Below are positions 1 through 9,214 of a stretch of DNA of 64,000 nt, piece by piece. The stretch is taken from positions 40,124 through 104,123 of the forward strand of contig NZ_WVIE01000018.1 in NCBI RefSeq assembly GCF_010091945.1, read 5' to 3'. The stretch is from Myxacorys almedinensis A. Lineage in GTDB: Bacteria; Cyanobacteriota; Cyanobacteriia; Leptolyngbyales; Leptolyngbyaceae. Below the pieces are notes generated by a model that saw nothing but the letters and a program-made list of their open reading frames with translations, made no database searches and was not told where the DNA came from. A program made the position numbers and the translations under genes. Position 1 is the first letter of the stretch; each line of letters opens with the position of its first letter.

Positions 1-175
1 CGATCGCGGTATATTGTCGATCCTCCGGAGTTGCTCCTGCCGCAGAGATTCCTTCAATCAAGCCAGTTTCTGTAAATCCCACCACGCACGCAAAGCAGGG
101 CAGTTTCCCGGCATGTCGCTCTAGCCAGTGCCCAGCCACCGCACGCTGAGTGTAAACCGAAATGAAATCAATCAT
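1..175 (-). CDS. cobT: CobT-type nicotinate mononucleotide-dependent phosphoribosyltransferase, N-terminal part
   Basis: The first 58 codons of a gene running off the left edge are visible. The peptide begins MIDFISVYTQ and contains GFTETGLI, then GISAAGATPEDRQYTAI. I recognise this as the N-terminus of the cyanobacterial TIGR00303 family, annotated as a nicotinate mononucleotide-dependent phosphoribosyltransferase of the CobT type (lower-ligand activation in cobamide synthesis). The ATG at 175 directly follows an in-frame TGA, so no longer in-frame start exists. It lies 20 bp downstream of the DUF2232 gene on the same strand and is probably the last gene of that short operon. The family call is from memory of the N-terminal motif; the catalytic part is outside the window. 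Confidence 0.72.
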   Translation of the reverse strand, partial: MIDFISVYTQRAVAGHWLERHAGKLPCFACVVGFTETGLIEGISAAGATPEDRQYTAI

Positions 176-195
176 TCAGGAAATCAACCCAAAAC

Positions 196-942
196 TCAAT
201 CATTGTCAAATAACACTTGAACCCACCGAGGCGGACGCGGAATTGGCGTCTTCAAGCGATCGAAGAGGTACCACGCCACCAAATGCACCATTGAGACATA
301 GACGACGCTACGCAGCACAATGATCAGAAATGCAAATAGCTGAATTACTTCTAGCGAAGGTTGAAGCAGCAGTCCCAGTCTGGTGAAAATCCACTCTAAA
401 AGATTGGTGACCTGCACCGTTCCATAAAGCCACAAGTCTTCGCCTAACAAAATCGACCCCAGCCACAGGCGAAAGAAATCTCCAAAAACGCTGAGCAACG
501 CACTGATCGGGATCGAAACTGCCCACCTCACCCGGCGATACCACAGCACGCCCAGCAAAACGCCCAACAGCCCAAACGGAATCACAAACTGAATACTCCG
601 CGGAGGGCCGACCAACACCGACAGCAGTAACCCCGAAACTAGCGCCCCCATCCACGCGGCGCGGTTGCCCCATCGCAAATACACCATCGCGATCGGCACT
701 GGAAAAAACACTTGCAACACCGGACCCATCGGGAAATACGAGTTTACCAGCCAAATTAGACTAGATGCACTCGCCAGAAATGCGGTCTCTACCATCATGA
801 TCGGGCTGGATGGATCAACCTGTCTGACCAAGGGTTGCCTCGGCGCATCGATCGCTGGTTCTGGCTCTAAGTCAGGAATCCAGTCGTCATCTAGATCCAA
901 TGGATCAACTCCGGTGGATGGATCGTTGGGCAAATCGCTCAT
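196..942 (-). CDS. DUF2232-type multipass membrane protein
   Basis: A 248-residue protein with an acidic, proline-rich cytoplasmic-looking N-terminus (about residues 1-48, many D, E and P) followed by about six hydrophobic segments between residues 50 and 235. The pattern matches the DUF2232 (YybS-like) membrane family found in nearly all cyanobacteria; the biochemical role of the family is unknown to me. It overlaps the upstream membrane-protein gene by 38 bp and lies 20 bp before the cobT-like gene, so the three are very likely co-transcribed. An accessory role in cobamide metabolism or precursor uptake is only an inference from this position. Confidence 0.7.
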   Translation of the reverse strand: MSDLPNDPSTGVDPLDLDDDWIPDLEPEPAIDAPRQPLVRQVDPSSPIMMVETAFLASASSLIWLVNSYFPMGPVLQVFFPVPIAMVYLRWGNRAAWMGALVSGLLLSVLVGPPRSIQFVIPFGLLGVLLGVLWYRRVRWAVSIPISALLSVFGDFFRLWLGSILLGEDLWLYGTVQVTNLLEWIFTRLGLLLQPSLEVIQLFAFLIIVLRSVVYVSMVHLVAWYLFDRLKTPIPRPPRWVQVLFDND

Positions 943-1315
943 GCAATAGATCGAACGAGAGGGGCAAATCTACTCTAGTGCAAATTTTGACTAGCGAATG
1001 GAGGAGTTGCGCCATGCTGCCTCGACTCAAAAGCGCCCATAGATTTATGGCTAGGCACAGACAGCCCAAGCCCAGCAAGATATAGGTGGGAGGCATCACA
1101 ACGCCAATAATGAACCAGGTGAGAACGTGCAACACCATCAATCCGGCAACAAAAGCCGCGATCGCAATGCTCAGCCGAACTTGCCTAACTGGGCGCTGCA
1201 ACCCCGTTAACACCATTGTTGTCAACGTTGCTAACAGATTTGCTGGCACCAGAAAGGCGCACACCGCAATGCAATGAGCGCGAGAAAACTCAAACAGGAG
1301 GGCAACATCTAGCAT
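905..1315 (-). CDS. small hydrophobic protein, unknown function
   Basis: A 136-residue protein with three hydrophobic stretches (about residues 10-35, 45-67 and 70-97) and a polar, basic C-terminal tail. I do not recognise the family. It is the first gene of the minus-strand group leading into the DUF2232 protein and the cobT-like gene, and its 3' end overlaps the DUF2232 start by 38 bp, which implies translational coupling. The downstream overlap and the membrane-protein composition are the main reasons to accept it. The exact start is uncertain, since an alternative Met or Val within the first 20 codons is possible. Confidence 0.55.
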   Translation of the reverse strand: MLDVALLFEFSRAHCIAVCAFLVPANLLATLTTMVLTGLQRPVRQVRLSIAIAAFVAGLMVLHVLTWFIIGVVMPPTYILLGLGCLCLAINLWALLSRGSMAQLLHSLVKICTRVDLPLSFDLLHERFAQRSIHRS

Positions 1316-1608
1316 TGAGTAATTTTCTTGATCACGACTGCAATAGTGCTGATCTTGGCACTAGCGATCGCAAACTTCCCTTTTCATCCACTAATCTTTA
1401 TGAATGGCAAGCTCTAAAGCTGAGAACCCGCTCCAAGATTAAGTTTTTTTAAGAAAAACAAATATTTTTTGGCTTTATTAAATATGGCTTACACTACTCA
1501 TCAGCGTTGCTTACATAAAGCTGGATGAGATTCTTATAAGACATCCCTTTACTTCGCGCTGTTTCTGGCTTATAGGCAGAGCATCACATTTCATGAGGTT
1601 TAGTTGGG

Positions 1609-2253
1609 ATGATAGAGTCAAAAGTAGTGCAGCTTACTGACGTTCTAGCCGCTTATGCCAACGGAGAGCGAGATTTTCATCAGACCCATTTGCAAGGGCT
1701 TGACCTGAGCCATACGCGACTGATTGGCGCTAATTTTGGGCGTGCCTGTCTAGTCGAGGCAAATTTTACGGGGGCGCTGTTGAAAGGCACAAACTTTAGC
1801 AAAGCTGATCTAACTCGTGCCCTTCTGTGGGGGGCTGATTTAGAAGGAGCCGTCTTGATTCGGGCAGAGTTGAGCCATGCTGTTTTGACGCAAGCTCACA
1901 TCGCCCAAGTCGATCTGCATGGCGTGGTGCTGGTTGCCGCCGATCTGCGGTTTGCCAATTTGAGTTACGCCGATCTAACCGATGCCAACTTAAATGGCGC
2001 AGATTTACGTTATGCCGATTTGCGTGGTGTCAACTTGGCGGGTGCAACGCTGCAAAACGCAAATTTGACCGGTGCTAACCTAAATGGTGCAGATCTGACA
2101 AATGCGGTACTTAATGGAGCTACGTTGATGGGTGCAAAGCTAGAGCATGCACAACTGAACTACATTCGTTTAGACCATTGTTTAGAGTATGTTGATTTAA
2201 GCGAGGCAAATGTGATGAAGATGCCGTTATCGCTAGATGAACGCCGGGCTTAG
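1609..2253 (+). CDS. pentapeptide-repeat protein, short form
   Basis: A 214-residue protein made almost wholly of A(D/N)LxX-type pentapeptides from about residue 30 to 205, for example NLTGANLNGADL. This predicts a right-handed quadrilateral beta-helix of roughly 35 repeats. The first 25 residues (VVQLTDVLAAYANGERDFHQ) resemble the capping segment seen at the start of the 506-residue pentapeptide protein at 17613-19133, which begins with a similar VLxxYAxGERxF-like element. No signal peptide is visible, so it is probably cytosolic. A GAGG-like ribosome site lies about 10 bases upstream. The function of such proteins is usually unknown; DNA-mimicry is known for some relatives, but nothing here supports it specifically. 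Confidence 0.85.
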   Translation: MIESKVVQLTDVLAAYANGERDFHQTHLQGLDLSHTRLIGANFGRACLVEANFTGALLKGTNFSKADLTRALLWGADLEGAVLIRAELSHAVLTQAHIAQVDLHGVVLVAADLRFANLSYADLTDANLNGADLRYADLRGVNLAGATLQNANLTGANLNGADLTNAVLNGATLMGAKLEHAQLNYIRLDHCLEYVDLSEANVMKMPLSLDERRA

Positions 2254-2719
2254 ACTGAGCTAATGCTGGCATTCGATTTACTTAAATAAGCAGTCGATTA
2301 ACGGTTCGATTGTCTTTCCATATCTGTATTTTGCTAATTGGTGTAGCGGAAACAGCCTTGGATACTCAGCAGTTTTTCTACGAATGATAGATCACTAAGT
2401 TTTTGGATTATGTATCGGTAAAATAAGTGCATTAACGACAAATCAAGAGAAATTCATAAGCAGTTAATGGAATGCTAGGGTTACTCGGCTCTGATTATTC
2501 TGGCGATTAGTTTAACGATCATATTAGTAAATCGCTAGATTAATCAGTCATTGAATTCATTAGATGTTCTCAGGGCTTAAAAAATGATTAGGATCTCCGA
2601 TCGCTGAGCCAAAGCATTTGCGGAAATTACCCGTTAGTCGTGACTGTTGTTAGTTCAAATCATGATCGGTGTACTCTGCATGAAGACCCGATGAACTTAG
2701 GTATCAGAATTTAGAGCGT
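2254..2719. other. intergenic region without a recognised gene
   Basis: 466 bp of A+T-rich sequence between two plus-strand genes. I see no open frame with gene-like composition, no tRNA-like fold and no clear intrinsic terminator. Several short ATTAGT/GATTAAT-like repeats are present but irregular. It probably holds the promoter of the downstream protease gene. Confidence 0.4.
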
Positions 2720-3349
2720 ATGCATCAGTCACGATTTAAGCGCTTTTTAGGTACGGTTAAGATTGCCCAATATGTGGTGATGTCAGTTGCGATCGCGATG
2801 CCTACTGTTATCGTTGTTCAACGGGCAACAGCAACTCAACTCTTTCTCAACCTCACCTTTGATGACCCCTGCTATTGGGTGACATCATCAGGGCAGCGAG
2901 TTGGTTTGGGGCAGCTATGCGGTAACGCGCCTCCCAAAAAAACAGCGCCAATTCGACAGGTGGGCAAGCGTAGTAGCGATGGCATCATTCGGGTGCCGAT
3001 CAAACGCCGCATCGCCTCGACCCCTGTGATTGAAGTCATATTAAATGGTGTGTATCCCGCAGAGATGATTGTCGATACCGGAGCCAGTTCATCGCTCATT
3101 ACCCAGGTCATGGCGCAACAGTTGAACATCAAACCCATTAGAACCCTACAAGCAGGCATTGCAAACGGCAGCGTTGTCCAGTTTCCGGTTGCTCGGGTGC
3201 GATCGATGTCAGCCGGTGGGTTAACAACCAATAACCTAGAGGTTGCGATCGCAGACCAAATGGATGTCGGACTGCTCGGACACGATTTTTTCGGCAAATA
3301 CGACATCAAAATCAAGCGCGACGTCGTTGAGTTTTATCCTCAACAATGA
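2720..3349 (+). CDS. retropepsin-like clan AA aspartic protease, exported
   Basis: A 209-residue protein. A basic N-terminus and hydrophobic stretch (about residues 14-36) look like a signal peptide or single anchor. Residues 90-209 form a retroviral-type aspartic protease domain: the active-site motif D119-T-G-A is followed by SSSLI, and a second hydrophobic-hydrophobic-G motif (LLGHDFFG) lies near residue 190. A single D-T-G per chain means the enzyme should act as a homodimer, as in the TIGR02281 and related families. Two cysteines at 51 and 67 could pair outside the cytoplasm. Substrate unknown. No operon partner is obvious. Confidence 0.78.
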   Translation: MHQSRFKRFLGTVKIAQYVVMSVAIAMPTVIVVQRATATQLFLNLTFDDPCYWVTSSGQRVGLGQLCGNAPPKKTAPIRQVGKRSSDGIIRVPIKRRIASTPVIEVILNGVYPAEMIVDTGASSSLITQVMAQQLNIKPIRTLQAGIANGSVVQFPVARVRSMSAGGLTTNNLEVAIADQMDVGLLGHDFFGKYDIKIKRDVVEFYPQQ

Positions 3350-3497
3350 CTCAAAGCCGTTCTCACTTGCCCAAGCCACGCGCCTCCCTAGGCACCCATC
3401 TACTCATCTACTCAGGCACACACTACTGTTGTTTCGTGATGACCCCTAAGGTAAGCAGCCCGTCTGCCATGCGTTTGAGCAGCACTTCAATATCTTG

Positions 3498-4046
3498 TCA
3501 AGGCTCTCGAAGTAAATGGGTAGGTAAGCCATCGATGCTAACTTGGTTTTTGACCCGCCAATACTCTTGTAAACCCTCGCTGCCTTTGTGAGTTGCCCAG
3601 TCAATTAAAGAAGAGCGATCGCTCACAAAGTCATACACCGGAACTCCTAGCCCACAGGAGGTTTGCACCGATGCGATCGCAAGCGTGACCAGTTGCCGCG
3701 TTCCTGGCAGCATGGGAAACCCAGACAATAAGTCTTGCCAAGCCTCGTCTCCAGGACGAATCACCTGACCTTTGCCATAGAGGCGCAAAATCAGCGGCGC
3801 ATCTTGAAAACTGCAAAACATAATCGTCATTCGCCCGTTTTCAATCAGATGAGCACTCGACTCGTTGCCGCTTCCCGTTAAATCAAGGTAGGCAACGGTT
3901 TGAGGCGTGAGAACCCGAAACGTGTTGATGCCCTTGGGAGAAAGATTGACGCGCCCATTTGTAGGAGCAGTTGCAGTGAAAAAGATGTGCTGTTCAGCGA
4001 TGAATTGCTGAAGAGACTCCGTGAGTTCCGGATAGAACTTTGCCAT
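3498..4046 (-). CDS. pyridoxamine 5'-phosphate oxidase-like flavoprotein
   Basis: A 182-residue protein with the split-barrel FMN-binding fold of the PNPOx-like superfamily. The opening MAKFYPELTESLQQFI, the segment FFTATAP..GRVNLSPKG and the later YLDLTGSGNESSAHL are typical of the general-stress branch that binds a flavin or F420-like cofactor, not of the vitamin B6 enzyme PdxH. The N-terminal methionine fits the family start. The gene stands alone on the minus strand, with the 3' end facing the protease gene. Physiological substrate unknown. Confidence 0.8.
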   Translation of the reverse strand: MAKFYPELTESLQQFIAEQHIFFTATAPTNGRVNLSPKGINTFRVLTPQTVAYLDLTGSGNESSAHLIENGRMTIMFCSFQDAPLILRLYGKGQVIRPGDEAWQDLLSGFPMLPGTRQLVTLAIASVQTSCGLGVPVYDFVSDRSSLIDWATHKGSEGLQEYWRVKNQVSIDGLPTHLLREP

Positions 4047-4239
4047 GTCAGAACGGTAACGATAACGAATTTTACCATCCTATCGGAAATGTTTTGATAT
4101 AGCGTTGCTGTGCTGATGCTCACAACTCTCCGCTTCCCTCTTTCAAGCTAGGAAAACGATTGAGAGGTTTAAGTTGAGTGAATTTTAACGGATTGAACAA
4201 CGTAGGCGACAGCGCTGAACAACGCTATAGCAAACCAAT

Positions 4240-4440
4240 TTAGTATCCGCTAATTTTGTAGCCTGCTGCGGTCACAACTTGCTTGAAGGTCTCCTCAGAG
4301 GCTTTTGCGTCGATCGTTACCATTTTTTCGGGGATATCAATCTCTACTCTGGCGTCAGGCTCGTGGGTCAGGATCGTTTGTTTAATGTTTTCTGCGTCTT
4401 CTGAACTATTTAGAGTGGGAACGTGTAGTTTTAATGCCAT
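4240..4440 (-). CDS. heavy-metal-associated (HMA) fold protein lacking the metal-binding CxxC
   Basis: Starting at the internal ATG (MALKLHVPTLNSSEDAENI) the product is 66 residues and has the beta-alpha-beta-beta-alpha-beta pattern of HMA/CopZ-like proteins, ending ..FKQVVTAAGYKISGY. The position where copper chaperones carry CxxC reads TLNSSEDA, so the metal-binding cysteines are absent. The family call rests on the spacing and on the typical C-terminal helix and strand. A longer start at 4467 would add nine residues, but the ATG at 4440 matches family length better. Function unknown; metal binding by the usual route is unlikely. Confidence 0.65.
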   Translation of the reverse strand: MALKLHVPTLNSSEDAENIKQTILTHEPDARVEIDIPEKMVTIDAKASEETFKQVVTAAGYKISGY

Positions 4441-4566
4441 AACCGTTTCATTAAGTAAGAACTTCATTACCTGTTAAATATGAAGGTTCGCGCTTTACAG
4501 TTCGCCTTGCCTAAGATAGATTTTTATGGGTACTGAACTAAGAAACAAGACGGTTGGGTATCTGAT

Positions 4567-5709
4567 TTAGCGTTTGGCTTCATCGAGCCAATCTCCGAAC
4601 AACGAAATGATGAGGAATGCTAACGCAACCGCGATCGCAACTAATCGGCTATTAACTGCTCCAAAATAAGAAACGCTAAGGAAAACACTTAAGCCAATAA
4701 CGATACAGGCTGGAAGTTTCGTTTTAACTAATGCGTTAACAAGATTCTGCAAATCCCTAGAGCGCTTCATCTTCTCAATTGGGGCTTTGCTAAACACATA
4801 GGATTTCAATCGCTTTAATTTCACTAAGGCAAATAGTTTGCTTTGGGTAGCAGCACAGAAATCAGATTGCAACAAGAGTGCCTGATCGAAACTGGCGATC
4901 GCACCTTCAAACTGTCTGCTCTGCCGCAAGGCTAAGCCGCGACGATGCCAGAGGTTTGGATCTTGAGGCTGAAGCTTGAGTGCCTGATCAAAACTGGCGA
5001 TCGCGTCGTCAACTAGTCCCAATTTTTGCAAGGCGATCCCGCGATTGGCTAAAACTTGGGCATTCTCAGGCATTAATTTAAAGGCGCGATCGTAACTTTC
5101 TACTGATTCGTCGTAGCGTTTGAGTTTATATAAAACATTGCCACGACTTTGCCAGTCTTCGGCATGCTCAGCCTGATCGAGCAGGTAATCGTAACAGCCG
5201 AGGGCTTCTTTATGTCGATGAAGCGCCCACAATTGCGCGGCTCGTTTCCGCCACGCTTCGGTCTCTGCGGGATTACAGTCAATCGCTTTGCTGTAGCTTT
5301 CTAGCGCTTTGTGAGGATTGGTTCGGGCTAGATCGCCCTGACCTACCCAGGCTTGAGCACAGGTTGGATCGAGAGTTAAAGCATGGTTAAACGCCGCGAT
5401 CGCAGCGTTTGGGCGCTTTACCCGTTGGAGAATTTGCCCCCGCAATACCCACGCTTCAACCCATTCGGGCTGCAACTCAAGGGCACGATCAACGCTGACT
5501 AATGCCGCTTCAAATTGCTTTAATTGGGTGAGCACCTGGGCGCGGTGATGCCATACCGCAGGACAATCGGGCTGAAGATCTAACGCGCGATCGTAAGCCC
5601 TCAGAGCGGCTTCAAAATCATCGACCTTGGCGCATTCCGCTCCCGTTTGCAAAAGAGAGGAAAGAGCCAACTCCCGGTCTTCTAGCCAAAATTCTTCATT
5701 CTCGCTCAT
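4567..5709 (-). CDS. tetratricopeptide-repeat protein with C-terminal membrane hairpin
   Basis: A 380-residue protein. Residues 12-285 are about eight TPR units with recurring A..AYDRAL.L.P....W..RG patterns, forming a protein-binding superhelix. Residues 325-372 hold two closely spaced hydrophobic helices that should anchor the protein, leaving the TPR domain in the cytoplasm. The gene is divergent from rpiA with only 46 bp between the start codons, so the two promoters must overlap or one gene uses an internal promoter. No specific partner can be named. Confidence 0.85.
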   Translation of the reverse strand: MSENEEFWLEDRELALSSLLQTGAECAKVDDFEAALRAYDRALDLQPDCPAVWHHRAQVLTQLKQFEAALVSVDRALELQPEWVEAWVLRGQILQRVKRPNAAIAAFNHALTLDPTCAQAWVGQGDLARTNPHKALESYSKAIDCNPAETEAWRKRAAQLWALHRHKEALGCYDYLLDQAEHAEDWQSRGNVLYKLKRYDESVESYDRAFKLMPENAQVLANRGIALQKLGLVDDAIASFDQALKLQPQDPNLWHRRGLALRQSRQFEGAIASFDQALLLQSDFCAATQSKLFALVKLKRLKSYVFSKAPIEKMKRSRDLQNLVNALVKTKLPACIVIGLSVFLSVSYFGAVNSRLVAIAVALAFLIISLFGDWLDEAKR

Positions 5710-5755
5710 GGCATCTAGTAGACTGACTGTTGATTATCAAGTTTAAACAATCGAT

Positions 5756-6475
5756 ATGAGTGCTGAAACTGATCCCGTTAAATTAATGAAACAGCAGGTT
5801 GGGTATGCTGCTGCCCAACGAGTTCAATCTGGTTCTATTGTAGGGCTGGGAACTGGTTCCACTACCGCTTACGCCATTCAAGCGATCGGCGAACGGCTCC
5901 AGTCGGGCGACCTAAAGGATGTAAAAGGGGTGCCAACCTCGTTTCAAGCCATTGTGCTAGCTCGCCAGTATGGAATTCCTCTGGTGTCGCTCGACGAGAT
6001 TGATAAGATTGATGTTGCGATCGATGGGGCAGATGAGGTCGATCCGCAAAAGAATTTAATCAAAGGCGGCGGCGCAGCGCACACTCAGGAAAAGATTGTC
6101 GATTGCTTGGCAGATCAATTCATTGTCGTCGTCGATAGTGGAAAGTTGGTCGATCATCTCGGTTCAACCTTTTTACTGCCAGTAGAAGTGTTGCCGATGG
6201 CAGTAACGCCAGTGATGAATGCGATTAGAAAGCTGGGTGGCAGCCCTGAACTGCGGATGGGGGTGAAGAAAGCAGGCCCCGTCGTGACTGATAACGGTAA
6301 TTTGGTCGTGGATGTGAAGTACGATCGCATCGACAACCCAAAAGAGTTGGAGCAGACGCTGAACAACATTCCTGGCGTTTTAGAGAATGGTATTTTTGCC
6401 GGAGTAGTGGATGTCGTGTTGATTGGAGAAGTGAAAGACGGTCAACCCATCGTTCGTGACATGGAGCACGTTTGA
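5756..6475 (+). CDS. rpiA: ribose-5-phosphate isomerase A
   Basis: A 239-residue enzyme that interconverts ribose 5-phosphate and ribulose 5-phosphate in the Calvin cycle and the oxidative pentose phosphate pathway. The family signatures are all present: [12 protein letters not shown] (residues 30-41), the substrate-binding DGADEVD (90-96, with D90, D93 and E94), and [11 protein letters not shown] (103-113) carrying the catalytic glutamate E112 and K103. Length is normal. ATG at 5756 follows the TPR gene divergently. gnd, another pentose-phosphate gene, lies far away at 52.4 kb, so there is no pathway operon in this window. Confidence 0.96.
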   Translation: MSAETDPVKLMKQQVGYAAAQRVQSGSIVGLGTGSTTAYAIQAIGERLQSGDLKDVKGVPTSFQAIVLARQYGIPLVSLDEIDKIDVAIDGADEVDPQKNLIKGGGAAHTQEKIVDCLADQFIVVVDSGKLVDHLGSTFLLPVEVLPMAVTPVMNAIRKLGGSPELRMGVKKAGPVVTDNGNLVVDVKYDRIDNPKELEQTLNNIPGVLENGIFAGVVDVVLIGEVKDGQPIVRDMEHV

Positions 6476-6518
6476 GTTTGGGTTTTGGGCTGAATCCAGG
6501 TCAAGCTCGAAACCTAAC

Positions 6519-6553
6519 GCCTTAAGGCAACCGTATCTAGAAATGGCAGATAC
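6519..6553. promoter_or_regulatory. two dyad symmetries upstream of sucrose synthase
   Basis: A perfect 10-bp palindrome GCCTTAAGGC (6519-6528) is followed by an inverted repeat GTATCT-N9-AGATAC (6533-6553), 137-171 bp before the sucrose synthase ATG. They could be transcription-factor sites or hairpins in a leader. No factor can be assigned; the spacing is not that of NtcA (GTA-N8-TAC). Confidence 0.3.
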
Positions 6554-6689
6554 AGACACGACGAAACGTTAAAAAAGTCTGCCAAAAGCTAGGTGAATCC
6601 CATTTGCCTACACACTATTACATAGTCAGGTTTTTAGCGTCTTTTTCACGACCGAGCCTGCAACCGTTTCATGCTGGGATTGACCTGCT

Positions 6690-9140
6690 ATGTATCAGCT
6701 TATTCAATCGGTATTGCACGATCGCGAGGAAACCCGCGCTTTGCATCAGGTGATTGCTGCTCTCATCGCCGCCGAGGATGGAGTTACTGAGCAGATGTCA
6801 GCAAGGCATTACTTCCTGCACAACGATATTTTGCGGTGCTTTGAAGCGGGCTGTCAGCAGCAGCAAAAACCCGCCCACTTCTACCATTCATCGGCAATCG
6901 GGCGGCTGATCCATTGCACCCACGAACTGATCTTGGAAGGAGATGATGTATGGTTTGTGCTGCGACCGTGGATTGGCAGCCAGCAAATTTGGCGCTTTGA
7001 TCGTGACCTGACTACCCCTACTCTGATGACACCCAGCGCCTTGCTTGATGCCCGCGATCGCTGGGTAGGTCGCTATCAGCCTAACTTGGTCGAGCTTGAT
7101 CTTAGTTCGTTCTACAAAAATGAACCCAGCATCAGCGATCCCCGCAGCATCGGGCAGGGCGTTGCCTTTCTCAATCGCTATTTAGCCCATCAAGTCTCCG
7201 ACAATCCTCAATATTGGCTGCAAACCACGTACGATGTCTTGAGCCATCAGGTCTGCGATGGCATTCCATTGATGCTCAACGATCGCATTCAATCGGGCGA
7301 AGAACTGGTGCAGCAGGTTAAAGCTGCGATCAAGTTTTTGGGAACGCGATCGCGCCACGAAGCCTATGAACTGTCTCACCCTGAAATGCAAGCGCTAGGC
7401 TTTGAGCCAGGATGGGGTAACAGCGCTGGTCGTGCCCAAGAAACCCTAGAGCTACTCGACTACTTCATCACCACCCCTGAGCCTGCCATTCTAGAAGCGT
7501 TTGTAGCCCGCTTTCCTTCTGTCTTTCGAGTCACCCTCGTGTCGATTCACGGCTGGATTGGGCAGCAAAACGTCGTCTTGGGGCGTCCTGAAACCCTGGG
7601 ACAAGTGGTTTATGTCCTAGAACAAGCCCGTGCCTTAGAAAAAGCATTGCACGAAGAAATCCGGCTAGCGGGGCTAGAGTTTTTGGGCATTCAGCCGCAC
7701 ATCGTCATTTTGACGCGCCTGATTCCGAACTGCGAAGGCACCCAGTGTGAACTGCCCGTCGAGCAAGTAGACGGCACGCAAAACGCCTGGATTTTGCGGG
7801 TTCCATTTCGAGAATTTAACCCCAAGGTCACAGAGAACTGGATCTCTAAGTTTGAGATTGCGCCCTACCTAGAACCCTTTGCGATCGATGCCGAAGCCGC
7901 CTTGGTCAAACATTTGGGAGGTCGCCCAAACCTGATCATTGGCAACTATAGCGATGGCAACCTGGTCGCCTTCTTGCTATCACGACGGCTAAACGTGACC
8001 CACTGCAACATTGCCCACGTTCTGGAAAAACCCAAACATCTATTTAGCAATCTCTATTGGCACGAGTTAGAGCCGCAATATCATTTTTCGTCCCAGTTTA
8101 CCGCCGATCTGATCAGCATGAATGCGGCAGATTTTGTCGTCACGTCGTCTTACCAAGAAATTGTCGGCACGCCCGATACTTTGGGGCAGTACGAGTCTTA
8201 CAAACATTTCACCATGCCCGGACTCTATCACGTCTTGGATGGCGTGGATTTGTTCAGTCCAAAATTCAATCGCATTCCGCCCGGAGTCGATGAAGCGGTG
8301 TTCTTTCCCTATTCAGACAAGCAGAAGCGCTCAAACGAGTCAGGCATCTGGCTAAATGAGCTAGTGTTTGTTCAAGAAGAAGAGCGCATTTTGGGCAAGC
8401 TCGACGACCCCACAAAGCGACCGATCTTATCCCTCGCGCCGATTACAGTCAGCAAAAATCTGACCGGATTAGTTCAGTGTTTTGCAGAACATCCAGAATT
8501 GCAAGCGCGGTGTAACTTGATTTTAGTCACCAACAAGCTCCAAGTTGACGAAGCCGCAAGCGCGGAGGAAGCTGAGCAGATTCAAAAACTTCACGGGTTG
8601 ATTGAGCGCCATCAGTTGCATGGCAAAATTCGCTGGGTTGGCATTCGCCTCAGCGTTCGAGACATGGGCGAGATGTATCGAGTGATTGCCGATCGCAGGG
8701 GCATTTTCATTCACTTTGCGCTATTTGAAGCCTTTGGACGCACAATTCTCGAAGCGATGGTGTCTGGGTTGCCCACCTTTGCAACCGAGTTTGGTGGTCC
8801 GGCAGAAATTATTGAAGATGATAAATACGGGTTTTTGATCAATCCCACCAATTACAGCGATGCCACCCGAAAAATGATCGAATTTCTTGATCGCTGTGAT
8901 GCCGATCCGTCCTATTGGCAAGAGGTCAGCGATCGCGGCATTCAACGCGTTCACGACGACTACACCTGGCAACTCCACACCAAGCAACTGTTGTTATCGA
9001 CCAAACTTTACAGTTTCTGGAACTACCTCCACCGCAACGATCGCGAATCGCTGTTGCGCTATTTAGAGCTTATCTTTCATCTCATCTTTAAGCCGAGAGC
9101 CGCCACAATCTTAGAAAATCATATGTCTAGAGAACGGTAA
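6690..9140 (+). CDS. susA: sucrose synthase
   Basis: An 816-residue protein that aligns with sucrose synthase over its full length: an N-terminal regulatory half (residues 1-270) and a GT-B glycosyltransferase half. It reversibly converts sucrose and (A/U)DP to NDP-glucose and fructose; in cyanobacteria it mainly cleaves sucrose to supply ADP- or UDP-glucose. The nucleotide-sugar site shows the family E-x7-E motif, E680 and E688 in FEAFGRTILEAM, followed by the conserved GLPTFATEFGGPAEII. Length is typical for bacterial and plant enzymes. The GH65/phosphoglucomutase fusion starts 74 bp downstream on the same strand, so the two are probably co-transcribed. There is no sucrose-phosphate synthase or phosphatase in the window. 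Confidence 0.95.
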   Translation: MYQLIQSVLHDREETRALHQVIAALIAAEDGVTEQMSARHYFLHNDILRCFEAGCQQQQKPAHFYHSSAIGRLIHCTHELILEGDDVWFVLRPWIGSQQIWRFDRDLTTPTLMTPSALLDARDRWVGRYQPNLVELDLSSFYKNEPSISDPRSIGQGVAFLNRYLAHQVSDNPQYWLQTTYDVLSHQVCDGIPLMLNDRIQSGEELVQQVKAAIKFLGTRSRHEAYELSHPEMQALGFEPGWGNSAGRAQETLELLDYFITTPEPAILEAFVARFPSVFRVTLVSIHGWIGQQNVVLGRPETLGQVVYVLEQARALEKALHEEIRLAGLEFLGIQPHIVILTRLIPNCEGTQCELPVEQVDGTQNAWILRVPFREFNPKVTENWISKFEIAPYLEPFAIDAEAALVKHLGGRPNLIIGNYSDGNLVAFLLSRRLNVTHCNIAHVLEKPKHLFSNLYWHELEPQYHFSSQFTADLISMNAADFVVTSSYQEIVGTPDTLGQYESYKHFTMPGLYHVLDGVDLFSPKFNRIPPGVDEAVFFPYSDKQKRSNESGIWLNELVFVQEEERILGKLDDPTKRPILSLAPITVSKNLTGLVQCFAEHPELQARCNLILVTNKLQVDEAASAEEAEQIQKLHGLIERHQLHGKIRWVGIRLSVRDMGEMYRVIADRRGIFIHFALFEAFGRTILEAMVSGLPTFATEFGGPAEIIEDDKYGFLINPTNYSDATRKMIEFLDRCDADPSYWQEVSDRGIQRVHDDYTWQLHTKQLLLSTKLYSFWNYLHRNDRESLLRYLELIFHLIFKPRAATILENHMSRER

Positions 9141-9214
9141 GTCAATTACAATCCCATTGGTTTGTCCCCCGCTCTACCCCTGCTTCAGTCCTTCTTCCCC
9201 GGAGCTTCTTGCCC

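Noticed and set aside
9209..9214. TTG start for the GH65 fusion (and TTG 34284 for the secreted protein)
   Set aside because: In each case an ATG a few codons later has a properly spaced ribosome site.
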